Source: Streptomyces sp. NBC_00335 (lineage in GTDB: Bacteria > Actinomycetota > Actinomycetes > Streptomycetales > Streptomycetaceae). Taken from it: a DNA stretch of 64,000 nucleotides. Location of the stretch: contig NZ_CP108006.1 in assembly GCF_036127095.1 (NCBI RefSeq), positions 4,703,501 to 4,767,500 of the forward strand, read 5' to 3'. Under the pieces are notes generated by a model. The model saw only the letters and a list, made by a program, of their open reading frames with translations. It was not told the origin of the DNA and did no database searches. Below, one piece after another: positions 45,022 through 53,533 of the stretch (positions are counted from its first letter, which is position 1; the number at the start of each line of letters is the position of its first letter). Both the position numbers and the translations under genes were made by a program.

Positions 45022-45633
45022 ATGCCGGACGACGGGTTGCTGCGCGAGTACCGCACGAAGCCGGGGAACTGGGTGGTGTTCGTCGCGTTCTTCGGCTTGC
45101 TCGGGTTCTTCGCCCTGGCGACCTCGGAGTTGCCCTGGCCCCGCTGGGTGAAGCTGCTGGTGGGTGCTCTGATGGCGATCTTCGTCGGGTGGGTCCTGTA
45201 CGCCAGGTCGCGCCGCTTCACCACCGTCGACCACCGGGGCATCGCCGTGCGCGACGCGGCCGGTGTGCGTCGCCTCGCCTGGGACGACATCCACGACATC
45301 CGTGCGGTGGACATCCCCCATGTGGACGGTGGCACCGCGCCCAGGACGATCGTGTACGCCTATCGCACCGACGGCCGGCGTTTGGGGCTGCCGTGCGTGG
45401 ACGACGTCGAGCAGACGGCCGTCGGGTGGGAGGTCGTCAGCCTGCGGTCCATCCTGGCGGAGCGGCGCAGTGCCGACTGGGTGGAGGACCCGCGGGCCGA
45501 GCCGCGCATCGCCCGGCAGGCGGCGCGGTGGGAGAACGCCTACCGGTGGCTGTCCGGGTGGCGGATGCCCGTGGCGGGGGCCGTCATCCTGCTCCCGGTG
45601 CTCGCCGTGATCGTCTTCTTCACCGGCTCCTGA
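45022..45633 (+). CDS. PH domain membrane protein
   Basis: This 203-residue protein has two N-terminal membrane helices (NWVVFVAFFGLLGFFALA and LLVGALMAIFVGWVLYA) and then a bacterial PH-like domain (RRFTTVDHRGIAVRDAAGVRRLAWDD). It ends in a third helix (AVILLPVLAVIVFF). The start ATG follows GAGGGGGAGTC. The family is widespread in actinomycetes and unstudied. It lies upstream of a PAS protein in the same direction with about 100 bases between. Confidence 0.82.
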   Translation: MPDDGLLREYRTKPGNWVVFVAFFGLLGFFALATSELPWPRWVKLLVGALMAIFVGWVLYARSRRFTTVDHRGIAVRDAAGVRRLAWDDIHDIRAVDIPHVDGGTAPRTIVYAYRTDGRRLGLPCVDDVEQTAVGWEVVSLRSILAERRSADWVEDPRAEPRIARQAARWENAYRWLSGWRMPVAGAVILLPVLAVIVFFTGS

Positions 45634-45735
45634 CGGGATTTTTCGTCCCAATCCGCGGAAAGCGGTGTGGGCTGCGTCACGTTCCAGTTCAATGACGTGA
45701 CGTGCCGCACACGCGAACACCTGCAGGGGGCCCAG

Positions 45736-47046
45736 GTGACTGCATCCGGACGTGACGAGACCGCCGACGATCTGCTCGCAGCGCTGCTCGACGGGATGGA
45801 CGCGGCCTTGTGCGCGTTCGACGCCGACGGCGTGATCACCCACTGGAACCGCGAGGCCGAGCGGATCCTGGGGTGGTCGGCGATCGAGGCCGTGGGGCGC
45901 AAGGGGTTCGCGGGGTGGGCGGTGCGGGCCGCCGACGCGCAGGACGTGCAGGACAGACTCATGGCCGCCCAGGAGGTGCCGGGGCGGCAGGTGCACGAGT
46001 TCGCGCTGCTGACCAAGGACGGCGGGCGGGTGCTCGTGCGGACCCAGTCCGCCGGGGTGCCGGGCGCCGACGGGAAGCCGGCCGGGGTGTACTGCGCCTT
46101 CAGCGAGGTGCACGCGCAGATCGACCTGGAGCGTTCCATCGCGCTGAGCGAGGCGCTGATGGAGGACGCCTCCTGGGGCGTCGTCCTCGTGGACGTGGAC
46201 CTGCGGCCGGCCGTGGTCAACGCCCATGCCGCCCGCGCTTTCGGCTCCGGCCGCACCACGCTGCTCGGGCGGCCCCTGGGGGAGCTGCTGGCGCAGGGGG
46301 TGGAGGAGCTGGAGGGGGCCCTGCAGCACGTGCTGGCCGAGGGGGCGCCCCCGGCCCCGGCGGAGCTGTGGGTGTCCGTACGGGGCCCCGAGGGCGTTCG
46401 GCGGCGGTGCTGGCGGTGCGGGTTCCTGCGCCTGGCGTCGCCGCTCGCGGAAGAACCCGTACCGCTCGGGGTCGCGCTGCTGTTCCAGGACGTCACCGAG
46501 GCCCGTCAGGCGCAGCTGGACACGGCGCAGCTGCGGTTCCGGTCGCATCAGCTGTACCGGGCCGGGCGGGCCGCCGCCGAGTGCGAGGACCCGGCCGAGG
46601 CGGCGGCCGTCCGGCTGGAGTTCGCGCTGGCGGGCTTCGCCGAGCACGCGCTGGTGGACGTACTGGAGCCGCTACGGGACCCCGCGCCCGTACGGCTGCT
46701 GCGCTGGGCGGCGTCCCCGCCCGGCCTGCCGGGGCTGCCCGAGCCCGGGGCGATCCCGGTGCGCTACGAGCCCGGCCACCCGGCGCTGCAGGCGCTGGAC
46801 CGGGCCGGGTCGGTGCGCACCAGCGCGCCGCGCGGGCAGGCCGACGAGGCGTGGGCGGGCATCCGGCGCTGGCCCGAGGGCGCGGCGCACGGGCTGTGCA
46901 CGGTGCTGCGCAGCCGGGGCCGGAGCCTGGGGACGCTGACGTTCCTGCGGGGGCCGTCGCGGGCCGCCTTCGAGCGCGCGGACGCGGCGTACGCGGAGGA
47001 GGTGGCGGCCCGCGTCGCGGCGGATCTGGACCTGGCGGGGCGGTAG
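45736..47046 (+). CDS. PAS-domain sensor protein without recognisable output domain
   Basis: This 436-residue protein has a first PAS domain (CAFDADGVITHWNREAERILGW), a second PAS-like segment (ALMEDASWGVVLVDVDLRPAVVNAHAARA) and a C-terminal GAF-like region (GLCTVLRSRGRSLGTLTFLRG). In Streptomyces, such PAS-PAS-GAF proteins often end in a SpoIIE/PP2C phosphatase domain, but this one stops after the GAF-like part. GTG start with AGGGGG five bases upstream; a GTG 23 codons earlier is possible. Probably a cytosolic stress or redox sensor; partner unknown. Confidence 0.75.
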   Translation: MTASGRDETADDLLAALLDGMDAALCAFDADGVITHWNREAERILGWSAIEAVGRKGFAGWAVRAADAQDVQDRLMAAQEVPGRQVHEFALLTKDGGRVLVRTQSAGVPGADGKPAGVYCAFSEVHAQIDLERSIALSEALMEDASWGVVLVDVDLRPAVVNAHAARAFGSGRTTLLGRPLGELLAQGVEELEGALQHVLAEGAPPAPAELWVSVRGPEGVRRRCWRCGFLRLASPLAEEPVPLGVALLFQDVTEARQAQLDTAQLRFRSHQLYRAGRAAAECEDPAEAAAVRLEFALAGFAEHALVDVLEPLRDPAPVRLLRWAASPPGLPGLPEPGAIPVRYEPGHPALQALDRAGSVRTSAPRGQADEAWAGIRRWPEGAAHGLCTVLRSRGRSLGTLTFLRGPSRAAFERADAAYAEEVAARVAADLDLAGR

Positions 47047-47086
47047 TAGCCCCCCCGCGGCCTCCGCCCCCCGCCCCGCGGCGTGC

Positions 47087-47842
47087 CTAGTGGCGGAAGA
47101 AGATGCGGTCGCCGTACTCCTGCATCACGCGGCCGTTCCACTCGTGGCCGCCGTCGACGTTGCCCGAGCGCAGGAGCGGCGGTTCGACCCCGCGGGCGAC
47201 GAGCTCGCCGGCCGCGGCGGCCATGACGGCCTGCATGATCGCGCTGGTCACGACGGTGGAGGCGGGGGCGAAGGGGGCCTCGATGCCCTCGTGGGTGAGT
47301 TCGGCGTCGCCGACCGCGATCTTGCTGTCGAGGACGATGTCGCAGTGGTCCTTGAGGAAGGTGCCGGAGACGTGGCGGGACTTGGTGTCGGTCGCGTAGG
47401 CCACCGAGGTGACGCCGATGACCTTGAGGCCGATCGCGCGGGCGTTCATGGCCATCTCGACCGGCAGCGCGTTGCGCCCGGAGAGGGAGATGATCACGAG
47501 GACGTCGCCGTCGCTGGCCGGGCTGCTGTCCAGGACCGCCCCGGCGAGGCCGTCGACGCGCTCCAGGGCGCTGCCGAGGGTGGCGGGCATGACGTCGATG
47601 CCGACGGTGCCGGGCACGGCGAGGAAGTTCATCAGGGCGAGCCCGCCGGCGCGGTAGACCACGTCCTGGGCGGGGAGCGAGGAGTGCCCGGCGCCGAAGG
47701 CGAAGAGCTTGTTCCCGGTGGCCACGGCCTCCGCGATGACGGTCCCGGCCTCGTTGATGCGGGCGGACTCCTCGTCCCGTACCCGCTCCAGCAGGCCGAT
47801 CGCGGCGTCGAAGAACTGACCGGCCAGCTTGCTCTCGCTCAT
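47087..47842 (-). CDS. nagS: SIS-domain sugar phosphate enzyme (NagS-type)
   Basis: This 251-residue single SIS-domain protein (UPF0309-type) has GAGHSSLPAQDVVYRAGG, VIISLSGRNALPVEMA and LDSKIAVGDAEL for sugar phosphate binding. From memory, the S. coelicolor gene next to dmdR1 is nagS, reported to encode a GlcNAc-6-phosphate dehydratase that controls aminosugar toxicity; order and family match here. A sequence resembling a DasR-binding site overlaps the promoter. It is divergent from dmdR1. The nagS name is inferred from synteny, not proven. Confidence 0.75.
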   Translation of the reverse strand: MSESKLAGQFFDAAIGLLERVRDEESARINEAGTVIAEAVATGNKLFAFGAGHSSLPAQDVVYRAGGLALMNFLAVPGTVGIDVMPATLGSALERVDGLAGAVLDSSPASDGDVLVIISLSGRNALPVEMAMNARAIGLKVIGVTSVAYATDTKSRHVSGTFLKDHCDIVLDSKIAVGDAELTHEGIEAPFAPASTVVTSAIMQAVMAAAAGELVARGVEPPLLRSGNVDGGHEWNGRVMQEYGDRIFFRH

Positions 47843-47899
47843 ACGCCGATGGCCTTCCGGGGTGGGAGTGGGTGAGGTTGTCGTCCGTGTCCGCCGCTC

Positions 47900-47929
47900 A
47901 CCGTGCGGTCTGGACCAAGGGCGTGTCAA
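47900..47929 (-). promoter_or_regulatory. nagS promoter with DasR-like site
   Basis: On the minus strand TTGACA is followed after 18 bases by CACGGT, a weak -10. The interval contains TTGGTCCAGACCG, which matches 11 of 16 positions of the dre consensus ACTGGTCTAGACCACT and keeps the central GGTC...GACC symmetry. DasR bound here would block the promoter, consistent with GlcNAc control. Confidence 0.5.
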
Positions 47930-48110
47930 TACGAACTTCCATCCAGGGGGCGAAAGGCCCGGTGGGCGGCGTAATGAGAGGTGCCCGGAGGGGACGGAGG
48001 GGCGTTTCCGGGCAGTCCGGAACGGCCCTTGACGTCCTACACGGGACGGTTGTCGGCGTGATGGGTCAGAATTGGGGGCAGGGCCAGCGCACGCAATCCG
48101 AGGGGCACGA

Positions 48111-48803
48111 ATGTCCGGACTGATCGATACCACGGAGATGTACCTCCGCACCATCCTCGAACTGGAAGAGGAAGGTGTGGTGCCCATGCGCGCCCGCATC
48201 GCCGAGCGGCTCGACCAGAGCGGCCCGACGGTGAGCCAGACGGTGGCGCGGATGGAGCGCGACGGCCTGGTGGCGGTCGCCAGCGACCGGCACCTGGAGC
48301 TGACCGACGAGGGCCGCAAGCTGGCGACCCGCGTGATGCGCAAGCACCGCCTCGCGGAGTGTCTGCTCGTCGACGTCATCGGCCTGGAGTGGGAGCAGGT
48401 GCACGCCGAGGCCTGCCGCTGGGAGCACGTGATGAGCGAGGCGGTGGAGCGGCGGGTGCTGGAGCTGCTGCGCCACCCGACCGAATCGCCGTACGGGAAC
48501 CCGATCCCGGGGCTGGAGGAGCTGGGCGAGAAGGCCGAGGCCGATCCGTTCCTGGAGGAGGGCATGGTCAGCCTGTCCGAGCTGGACCCGGGCGTGGAGG
48601 GCAAGACCGTGGTGATCCGCCGGATCGGTGAGCCGATCCAGACGGACGCGCAGCTGATGTACACGCTGCGCCGGGCGGGCGTACAGCCCGGTTCGGTGGT
48701 CAGCGTGACCGAGTCGCCCGGCGGTGTGCTGGTCGGCAGTGGGGGCGAGGCCGCGGAGCTGGATGCGGACATCGCCTCCCACGTGTTCGTGGCCAAGCGC
48801 TGA
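48111..48803 (+). CDS. dmdR1: Iron-dependent regulator DmdR1 (DtxR/IdeR family)
   Basis: This 230-residue Fe2+-dependent repressor has an N-terminal helix-turn-helix (AERLDQSGPTVSQTVARMER), a metal/dimerisation domain and a C-terminal SH3-like domain. Every DtxR metal ligand is at its classical position: Met10, His79, Glu83, His98, Cys102, Glu105 and His106. It should repress siderophore and iron uptake genes when iron is plentiful. It is divergent from nagS as in S. coelicolor. The ATG follows CGAGGGGCACGA. Confidence 0.93.
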   Translation: MSGLIDTTEMYLRTILELEEEGVVPMRARIAERLDQSGPTVSQTVARMERDGLVAVASDRHLELTDEGRKLATRVMRKHRLAECLLVDVIGLEWEQVHAEACRWEHVMSEAVERRVLELLRHPTESPYGNPIPGLEELGEKAEADPFLEEGMVSLSELDPGVEGKTVVIRRIGEPIQTDAQLMYTLRRAGVQPGSVVSVTESPGGVLVGSGGEAAELDADIASHVFVAKR

Positions 48804-48933
48804 CGGACGGAGGGGCTGGGGGGTCGGGATCCGGGGAATCGACGTGCTGACGCACGGACGTTCGATCGGGTCGCCAGTGCGAGCGAATCGGACTGGTGTC
48901 GGCCACTGTGGACCGGTGCGGATCTGTATGGAT

Positions 48934-48961
48934 GGTCCCGGCGCCTTTCGGCGCCGGGACC
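48934..48961. terminator. Terminator of dmdR1
   Basis: GGTCCCGGCGCC-TTTC-GGCGCCGGGACC is a perfect 12-base-pair hairpin about 130 bases after the dmdR1 stop. Confidence 0.8.
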
Positions 48962-49127
48962 GGTCCTCCCCTGCTTGACCTGGAGCCCCGAGCTCTCAAG
49001 GTCATCCCTTCGGACCGTCTTCCCCGAGCGGTCCGCCTCCCTGTTGAAAGGATCTCCATCGGCAGCGGCGGTCAATCCTTGAGCAAGGTCACTCGAAAGA
49101 GCGGTGTTGCCGGCGAGAACCCCGTTT

Positions 49128-49149
49128 TCGAATACGGGTTCGATACTCT
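49128..49149 (+). promoter_or_regulatory. LexA-like box and -10 of the hydrolase gene
   Basis: TCGAATACGGGTTCGA differs by one base from the actinobacterial SOS consensus TCGAAC-N4-GTTCGA. TACTCT follows at once as a -10 sequence, 28 bases before the chosen start codon. Suggestive only. Confidence 0.4.
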
Positions 49150-49177
49150 GGCCGGGAGTGAAGGGGGTGCATCTGCG

Positions 49178-50050
49178 GTGGTACGACGCCTCGATGTGAC
49201 GGGGGCCGACGGGGTACGCCTGGCGGCCTGGGAGTTCAGCGAAGCGGCTTCGCCGTCGGGTGAGCCCGCGGCCCTCTTACTGCACGGCCTGATGGGCCGC
49301 GCCTTCCACTGGACGGGCACCGCCCGCTGGCTCGGCGCGAGCCGCCGCGTGGTGGCCCTCGATCAGCGCGGCCACGGCCAGAGCGAGCGCCCGCCAACCG
49401 CAGGCCCCGCCCACTCCGTCGCCTACGGGCGCGAGGCCTTCGTGGCCGACGCCGAAGCGGCCGTCGAGCAGCTCGGCCTGGCGCCGGTGACGCTGATCGG
49501 CCATTCCATGGGCGCCCTCACCGCCTGGCAGCTCGCGGCCCGCCGCCCCGACCTCGTAGCGGCCCTGGTCATCTGCGACATGCGGGCGTCCGCGCTGGGG
49601 GAGGCCTCGCAGCAGGAATGGGAGGAATGGTTCCGGCACTGGCCGCTGCCGTTCCCCACCCAGGACGCCGCCCGGCGCTGGTTCGGCGAGGACGACCCGC
49701 GGGTGGAGCGCCCCGACCCCGGCCGGGGCGAGTTCTTCGCGGAGGTCATGCACGAGGCCGACGACGGCTGGCGCCCCCTCTTCTCCCGCCGCCAGATGCT
49801 GACCGCGCGGGAGACGTGGGTACACGACGCGCACTGGGAGGAGCTCGCCCAGGTGCGCTGCCCGACGCTGGTCGTCCGCGGCCTGGACGGCGAACTGGGC
49901 CGGGCCGAGGCCCAGGAAATGGTCCGCGTCCTACCGGCCGGACAGTACGCGGAGATCCCGGACGCCGGCCACTACCTCCACTACGACCACCCGACGGCGT
50001 GGCGGGCGGCGGTGGAGCCGTTCCTGGAGGGCATCAAGGCCTCGGCGTAG
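49178..50050 (+). CDS. Alpha/beta hydrolase with a TTA codon
   Basis: This 290-residue alpha/beta-fold hydrolase has the HGLMG oxyanion loop, the nucleophile elbow GHSMGA (Ser), an acid residue in the GLDGELG region and the catalytic His in AGHYLHYDHP. The start GTG (VVRRLDVTGADGVRLAAW) follows GGGGGTG; the open frame extends further upstream. The codon at 49277-49279 is TTA (Leu), which in Streptomyces needs the bldA tRNA, so the protein may only be made during differentiation. Substrate unknown. Confidence 0.85.
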   Translation: MVRRLDVTGADGVRLAAWEFSEAASPSGEPAALLLHGLMGRAFHWTGTARWLGASRRVVALDQRGHGQSERPPTAGPAHSVAYGREAFVADAEAAVEQLGLAPVTLIGHSMGALTAWQLAARRPDLVAALVICDMRASALGEASQQEWEEWFRHWPLPFPTQDAARRWFGEDDPRVERPDPGRGEFFAEVMHEADDGWRPLFSRRQMLTARETWVHDAHWEELAQVRCPTLVVRGLDGELGRAEAQEMVRVLPAGQYAEIPDAGHYLHYDHPTAWRAAVEPFLEGIKASA

Positions 50051-50125
50051 GTGCAGGCCGCCCCCCCCGACCCCGAGGGGCTCGTGAGCGTCCTTGCGCT
50101 CGGGGTGGCGGCCAGTGGCCCGAGG

Positions 50126-53100
50126 TCACGGGCCACCCAGCAGGGTCAGTTGCTCCTCCAGCGCCAGCGCTTCGCCCGCCGCGAAGGCCGTCGCGAAGGC
50201 ATCCAGACCCAGGGCCGCGCGGGCTCGGGCCGTTGCCCGGTCGGTGTCGGTGCGCTCCGCCGGCGGGCGCGGGGTACCCACCGAGGCGCGCAGGGCCGTA
50301 GCCGTGCCCAGCAGGGAGGCCGCCCGGGCGGGCATGAGCACCCCCGCCAGGCCTTCGAGGGCCAGGGCGAGCGCGCGCGGGTCCCCCGAGCGGCGGGCCG
50401 CCGCGAGGCCTTCGCGGTGGAGGGACTCCGCCGCGGCCGGGTCGGCCCGCAGCTCCGCGACGTAGCCCAGCTCCGCCAGGATCAGCGCCGCTCCGGAGTC
50501 GACCCCGAGCCGCTGGTTCCAGTCGAGCCACGGCCGCAGCAGGGCCTCGGCGCCGTCCAGGTCGCCGCCGCGCCGCGCTCCCAGGGCGAGCCCGATCGCC
50601 GCGAACTGCTCGGCCGGGCGGTGGCATTGCTCCTGCGCCAGCCGCAGGGCCTGCTCGTGCAGCGCGGCCGCGTGGGCCAGGTCGCCGGTCAGCAGCGCGA
50701 TGCGGCCCCGCCGGGCCAGCCGGAAGGAGGCGTGCGTCCACAGCTCCAGCTCCTGCGCGTCCCGTGCGCCCTCCTCGTGCAGCCGCGCCGCGGCCGCGTA
50801 GTCCCCGGTCACCTCGGCGAGGATGCCGAGCTGCTCGGAGGTCTGCAACTGTCCCCAACAATCGCCGAGTTCGGTGAACACCGCGGCGGCCGCCTCCGCG
50901 TTGCGGCGCAGTTCCGCGAGGTCGCCGTCGTAGAGCGCCCACGTCGAGAGGGTGAGCAGTGCGACCGCCTCGCCCCAGCGGTCGCCGGTCTCGCGGAACT
51001 GATGCGGTAGGACCGTGAGTTCGTCCTCCCGCACGCCGGAGCCGAAGCCGCACCGCGCGTAGGCCAGCAGCCACTGTCCCCGGAGGTCGGCGGCCGAGAA
51101 GTCACCGTCCAGGTGGCTGTCGTCCCCGCCGAGCAGTGCGAAGGCGGCGTGCAGGGTCGTTGCCCCGGCCGCTCGGGTGGCCTCGGTGGCTTCCTGGATC
51201 CGGCCGCGCAGGAACCAGTACCAGGATTGCGCACCGACCAGCCGCAGCCCCAACTCCCCGGCCCCCGTGTGCTCCAGGGCGGCCCGGGCGTTGAGTCCTT
51301 CCCGGTCGAGCCGGCGCAGCCACTCGCCCTGCCCGGGCCCGTGCAGCCGCTCGGCCGCGCGCTCGGCGAAGCCGGTGTAGTACTGCGCGTGCCGCTGCCG
51401 GGTCGCACCCGTCTCCCCGGCGGCTTCGAGCCGCTCCAGCCCGTACGCGGCCACCGACTCCAGCAGCCGCAGGCGCAAGTCGCCGTACGCGGTGTCCCCA
51501 CCTGCCGAGTCCCCGTACGCCGAGCTCACGAGCGAGCAGTCCACGAGCCGCGTGAGCAGATCGAGCACGTCGTCACGGGCGACCCCGCCACCGGCGCCCG
51601 GCCCATCCGCGCCCGGCCCGCCCCCACCCAGCCCGTCCCCGTCCGCACACACCGCCTCGGCCGCCTCCACCGTGAACCCGCCCGCGAACACCGACAGGCG
51701 GCGCAGGACCGTCGCCTCCGCCGGGGAGAGCAGCTCCCAGCTCCAGTCGATCGTCGCGCGCAGCGTGCGCTGGCGGGCCGGGGCGTCGCGGCGCACCTGG
51801 TTGAGCAGGCGGAAGCGGTCGTGCAGGCGTTCCGCCAGTGCCTCCACGCCCAGGACCCGTACCCGCGTCGCGGCGAGTTCCAGCGCGAGCGGGATCCCGT
51901 CCAGCCGGCGGCAGATCAGGGCCACGGCCTCCGCGGTGCCGGGGCCGAGGGCGAAGCCGGGGGCGGCGGCGGCCGCGCGGGCCGCGAAGAGTTCCACGGC
52001 CTGGGCCTCCGCGAGCGGGGCGACGGCCTCGATCACCTCGCCCGAGAGCGCGAGCGGCTCCTGGCTGGTGGCGAGGACGCGCAGGCCGGGGGCGCGGCGC
52101 AGGAGCCGTTCGGCGAGGGCCGCGGCGGCGGGGAGGAGGTGTTCGCAGTTGTCGAGTACGAGGAGTGCCGCGCGCCTCCCCAACACCTCGGCGAGCCGGT
52201 CCTCGACGGAGCCGCCACCCGCGTCGTCCTCACGCATCCCGATCGCCGCGGCCACGGCTTCGGCGACCGACGCGCTCTGCGCGCCCGCGAGTTCCACGAA
52301 CCACACCCCGTCGGGGTGGGCCTCCTCCAGTCGCGCCGCCGCTGCGAGCGCGAGCCGGGTCTTGCCGACACCGCCGGGCCCGCACAGCGTCACCAGCCGG
52401 CCGGCCCCGAGCGCCGCGCACACCCGGGTGACGGCCTCCTCGCGGCCCACGAGGGAGCTGACGGGGGTGGGCAGGTTCCCGCCGCCCCCGTAGGCCCGGC
52501 CACCCCCGTACGCCCCGCCGCCCCGGACCGCCCGCTCCGGCGGGCCCGGCGCCGCGCCCGGGCCCGCCGGAGCGGCCGGGCTCGGCTCCGTGGCCGGGCC
52601 CAGGGCCGGGCCCAGCGCGGGGTCCTGGCGGAGGATGGCCTCGTACAGGGCCGAGAGTTCCGCTCCGGGGTCGATGCCGAGTTCCTCGGCGAACAGCTCG
52701 CGCAGCTGCGCGTAGACGGCGAGGGCCTCGCTCTGGCGGCCGGCGCGGTACAGCGCCCGCATCTGGCTGCCGCGCAGCCGCTGGCGCAGCGGGTGGGCCG
52801 CGGCGGGGCCGGCCAAATCATCCGCGAGCTGCCGGTGTTCACCGAGTTCGAGGCGGGCCTCGGCCAGGTCCTCGTAGGCCGTGATCCGCTGCTCCTCCAG
52901 CCGGGCGATCGCCGTCTGCGTGAAGCCGGCGCCCCGGAAGTCGGCGTACGCCTCCCCCTGCCACAGCCCGAGCGCCCGCGCCAGCAGCTCCGCCCGGTCC
53001 CGCGGCCCGGCTTCTTTGCGCGCGGCCGCCGCGAGCTCCGCGAAGCGCTCGGCGTCCACGGCCCGCGCCGGAGCGCGCAGGGCGTAGCCGGCCGGACCGT

Positions 53101-53368
53101 ACGCGACCAGGGAGCGTGCGCCGTCCTCGGCCTCGGCGAGGATCCGGCGGAGCTGGGAGACCTTGGTCTGGAGGGTGTTCCCCGGGTTGCCGGGGGCGGC
53201 GTCGCCCGCCTCGCCCCACAGGTCCTCGATCAGCCGGTCCACCGGCACGGGCCGGCCGTCGCGTACGAGGAGGGCCGCGAGCAGGGCCCGTACCTTCGCT
53301 TCGGAAACGGGCACGGGAGTCCCGTCGTCCGTGCGGACGGTCAGTGGCCCCAGCACCTCGAAACGCAT
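50126..53368 (-). CDS. AfsR/SARP-type regulator with ATPase and TPR domains
   Basis: This 1080-residue regulator has an OmpR-like winged helix (MRFEVLGPLTVRTDDGTPVPV) and a BTAD helical domain (to about residue 250). After a Gly/Tyr-rich linker comes a STAND/NB-ARC ATPase with CGPGGVGKTRLALAAA (Walker A, ~328-337) and VLDNCEHLL (Walker B), then TPR-like helices. AfsR-type proteins activate secondary metabolism or stress genes in response to a signal sensed by the ATPase/TPR part. It is divergent from two oxidoreductase genes, its likely targets. ATG start. Confidence 0.9.
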   Translation of the reverse strand: MRFEVLGPLTVRTDDGTPVPVSEAKVRALLAALLVRDGRPVPVDRLIEDLWGEAGDAAPGNPGNTLQTKVSQLRRILAEAEDGARSLVAYGPAGYALRAPARAVDAERFAELAAAARKEAGPRDRAELLARALGLWQGEAYADFRGAGFTQTAIARLEEQRITAYEDLAEARLELGEHRQLADDLAGPAAAHPLRQRLRGSQMRALYRAGRQSEALAVYAQLRELFAEELGIDPGAELSALYEAILRQDPALGPALGPATEPSPAAPAGPGAAPGPPERAVRGGGAYGGGRAYGGGGNLPTPVSSLVGREEAVTRVCAALGAGRLVTLCGPGGVGKTRLALAAAARLEEAHPDGVWFVELAGAQSASVAEAVAAAIGMREDDAGGGSVEDRLAEVLGRRAALLVLDNCEHLLPAAAALAERLLRRAPGLRVLATSQEPLALSGEVIEAVAPLAEAQAVELFAARAAAAAPGFALGPGTAEAVALICRRLDGIPLALELAATRVRVLGVEALAERLHDRFRLLNQVRRDAPARQRTLRATIDWSWELLSPAEATVLRRLSVFAGGFTVEAAEAVCADGDGLGGGGPGADGPGAGGGVARDDVLDLLTRLVDCSLVSSAYGDSAGGDTAYGDLRLRLLESVAAYGLERLEAAGETGATRQRHAQYYTGFAERAAERLHGPGQGEWLRRLDREGLNARAALEHTGAGELGLRLVGAQSWYWFLRGRIQEATEATRAAGATTLHAAFALLGGDDSHLDGDFSAADLRGQWLLAYARCGFGSGVREDELTVLPHQFRETGDRWGEAVALLTLSTWALYDGDLAELRRNAEAAAAVFTELGDCWGQLQTSEQLGILAEVTGDYAAAARLHEEGARDAQELELWTHASFRLARRGRIALLTGDLAHAAALHEQALRLAQEQCHRPAEQFAAIGLALGARRGGDLDGAEALLRPWLDWNQRLGVDSGAALILAELGYVAELRADPAAAESLHREGLAAARRSGDPRALALALEGLAGVLMPARAASLLGTATALRASVGTPRPPAERTDTDRATARARAALGLDAFATAFAAGEALALEEQLTLLGGP

Positions 53369-53477
53369 GCCGCAACGTTACTTCTTGCCCGTCAGACCCC
53401 ATGCGTGCGGCCGTGATCGGTCCCGTGCGCGGTCCCGTGCGTGACGCGTGCGCGGCCCGTGCGCGGCCCCGGACATG

Positions 53478-53515
53478 GTGTTCCCGTGACCGCGACCGAG
53501 CGGTCACGGGAACAC
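53478..53515. promoter_or_regulatory. 15-base-pair inverted repeat upstream of oxidoreductase
   Basis: GTGTTCCCGTGACCG faces its exact reverse complement across CGACCGAG, ending 18 bases before the oxidoreductase ATG. It could be a regulator dyad or a strong 5' RNA hairpin. Confidence 0.65.
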
Positions 53516-53533
53516 ACCGGAAGGAACAGCCAG

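Larger units (their letters stand above)
48804..49177. other. Intergenic region between dmdR1 and hydrolase
   Basis: No gene is supported in these 374 bases. They include the dmdR1 terminator and a putative LexA-like box and promoter of the hydrolase. Confidence 0.55.

Noticed and set aside
44709..45335. A longer minus-strand protein including the 12-residue leader
   Set aside because: It is antisense to the PH-domain gene and lacks codon bias of a real gene; only the last 12 codons have a good ribosome-binding site.
48896..49177. Long N-terminal extension of the hydrolase from an upstream GTG
   Set aside because: The extra 94 residues have no domain and include a terminator hairpin and promoter-like sequences; the GTG at 49178 has a good ribosome-binding site.
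53400..53470. Possible small RNA in GTGCGCGG repeats before the oxidoreductase operon
   Set aside because: Low-complexity GC sequence with no clear stem or promoter of its own.
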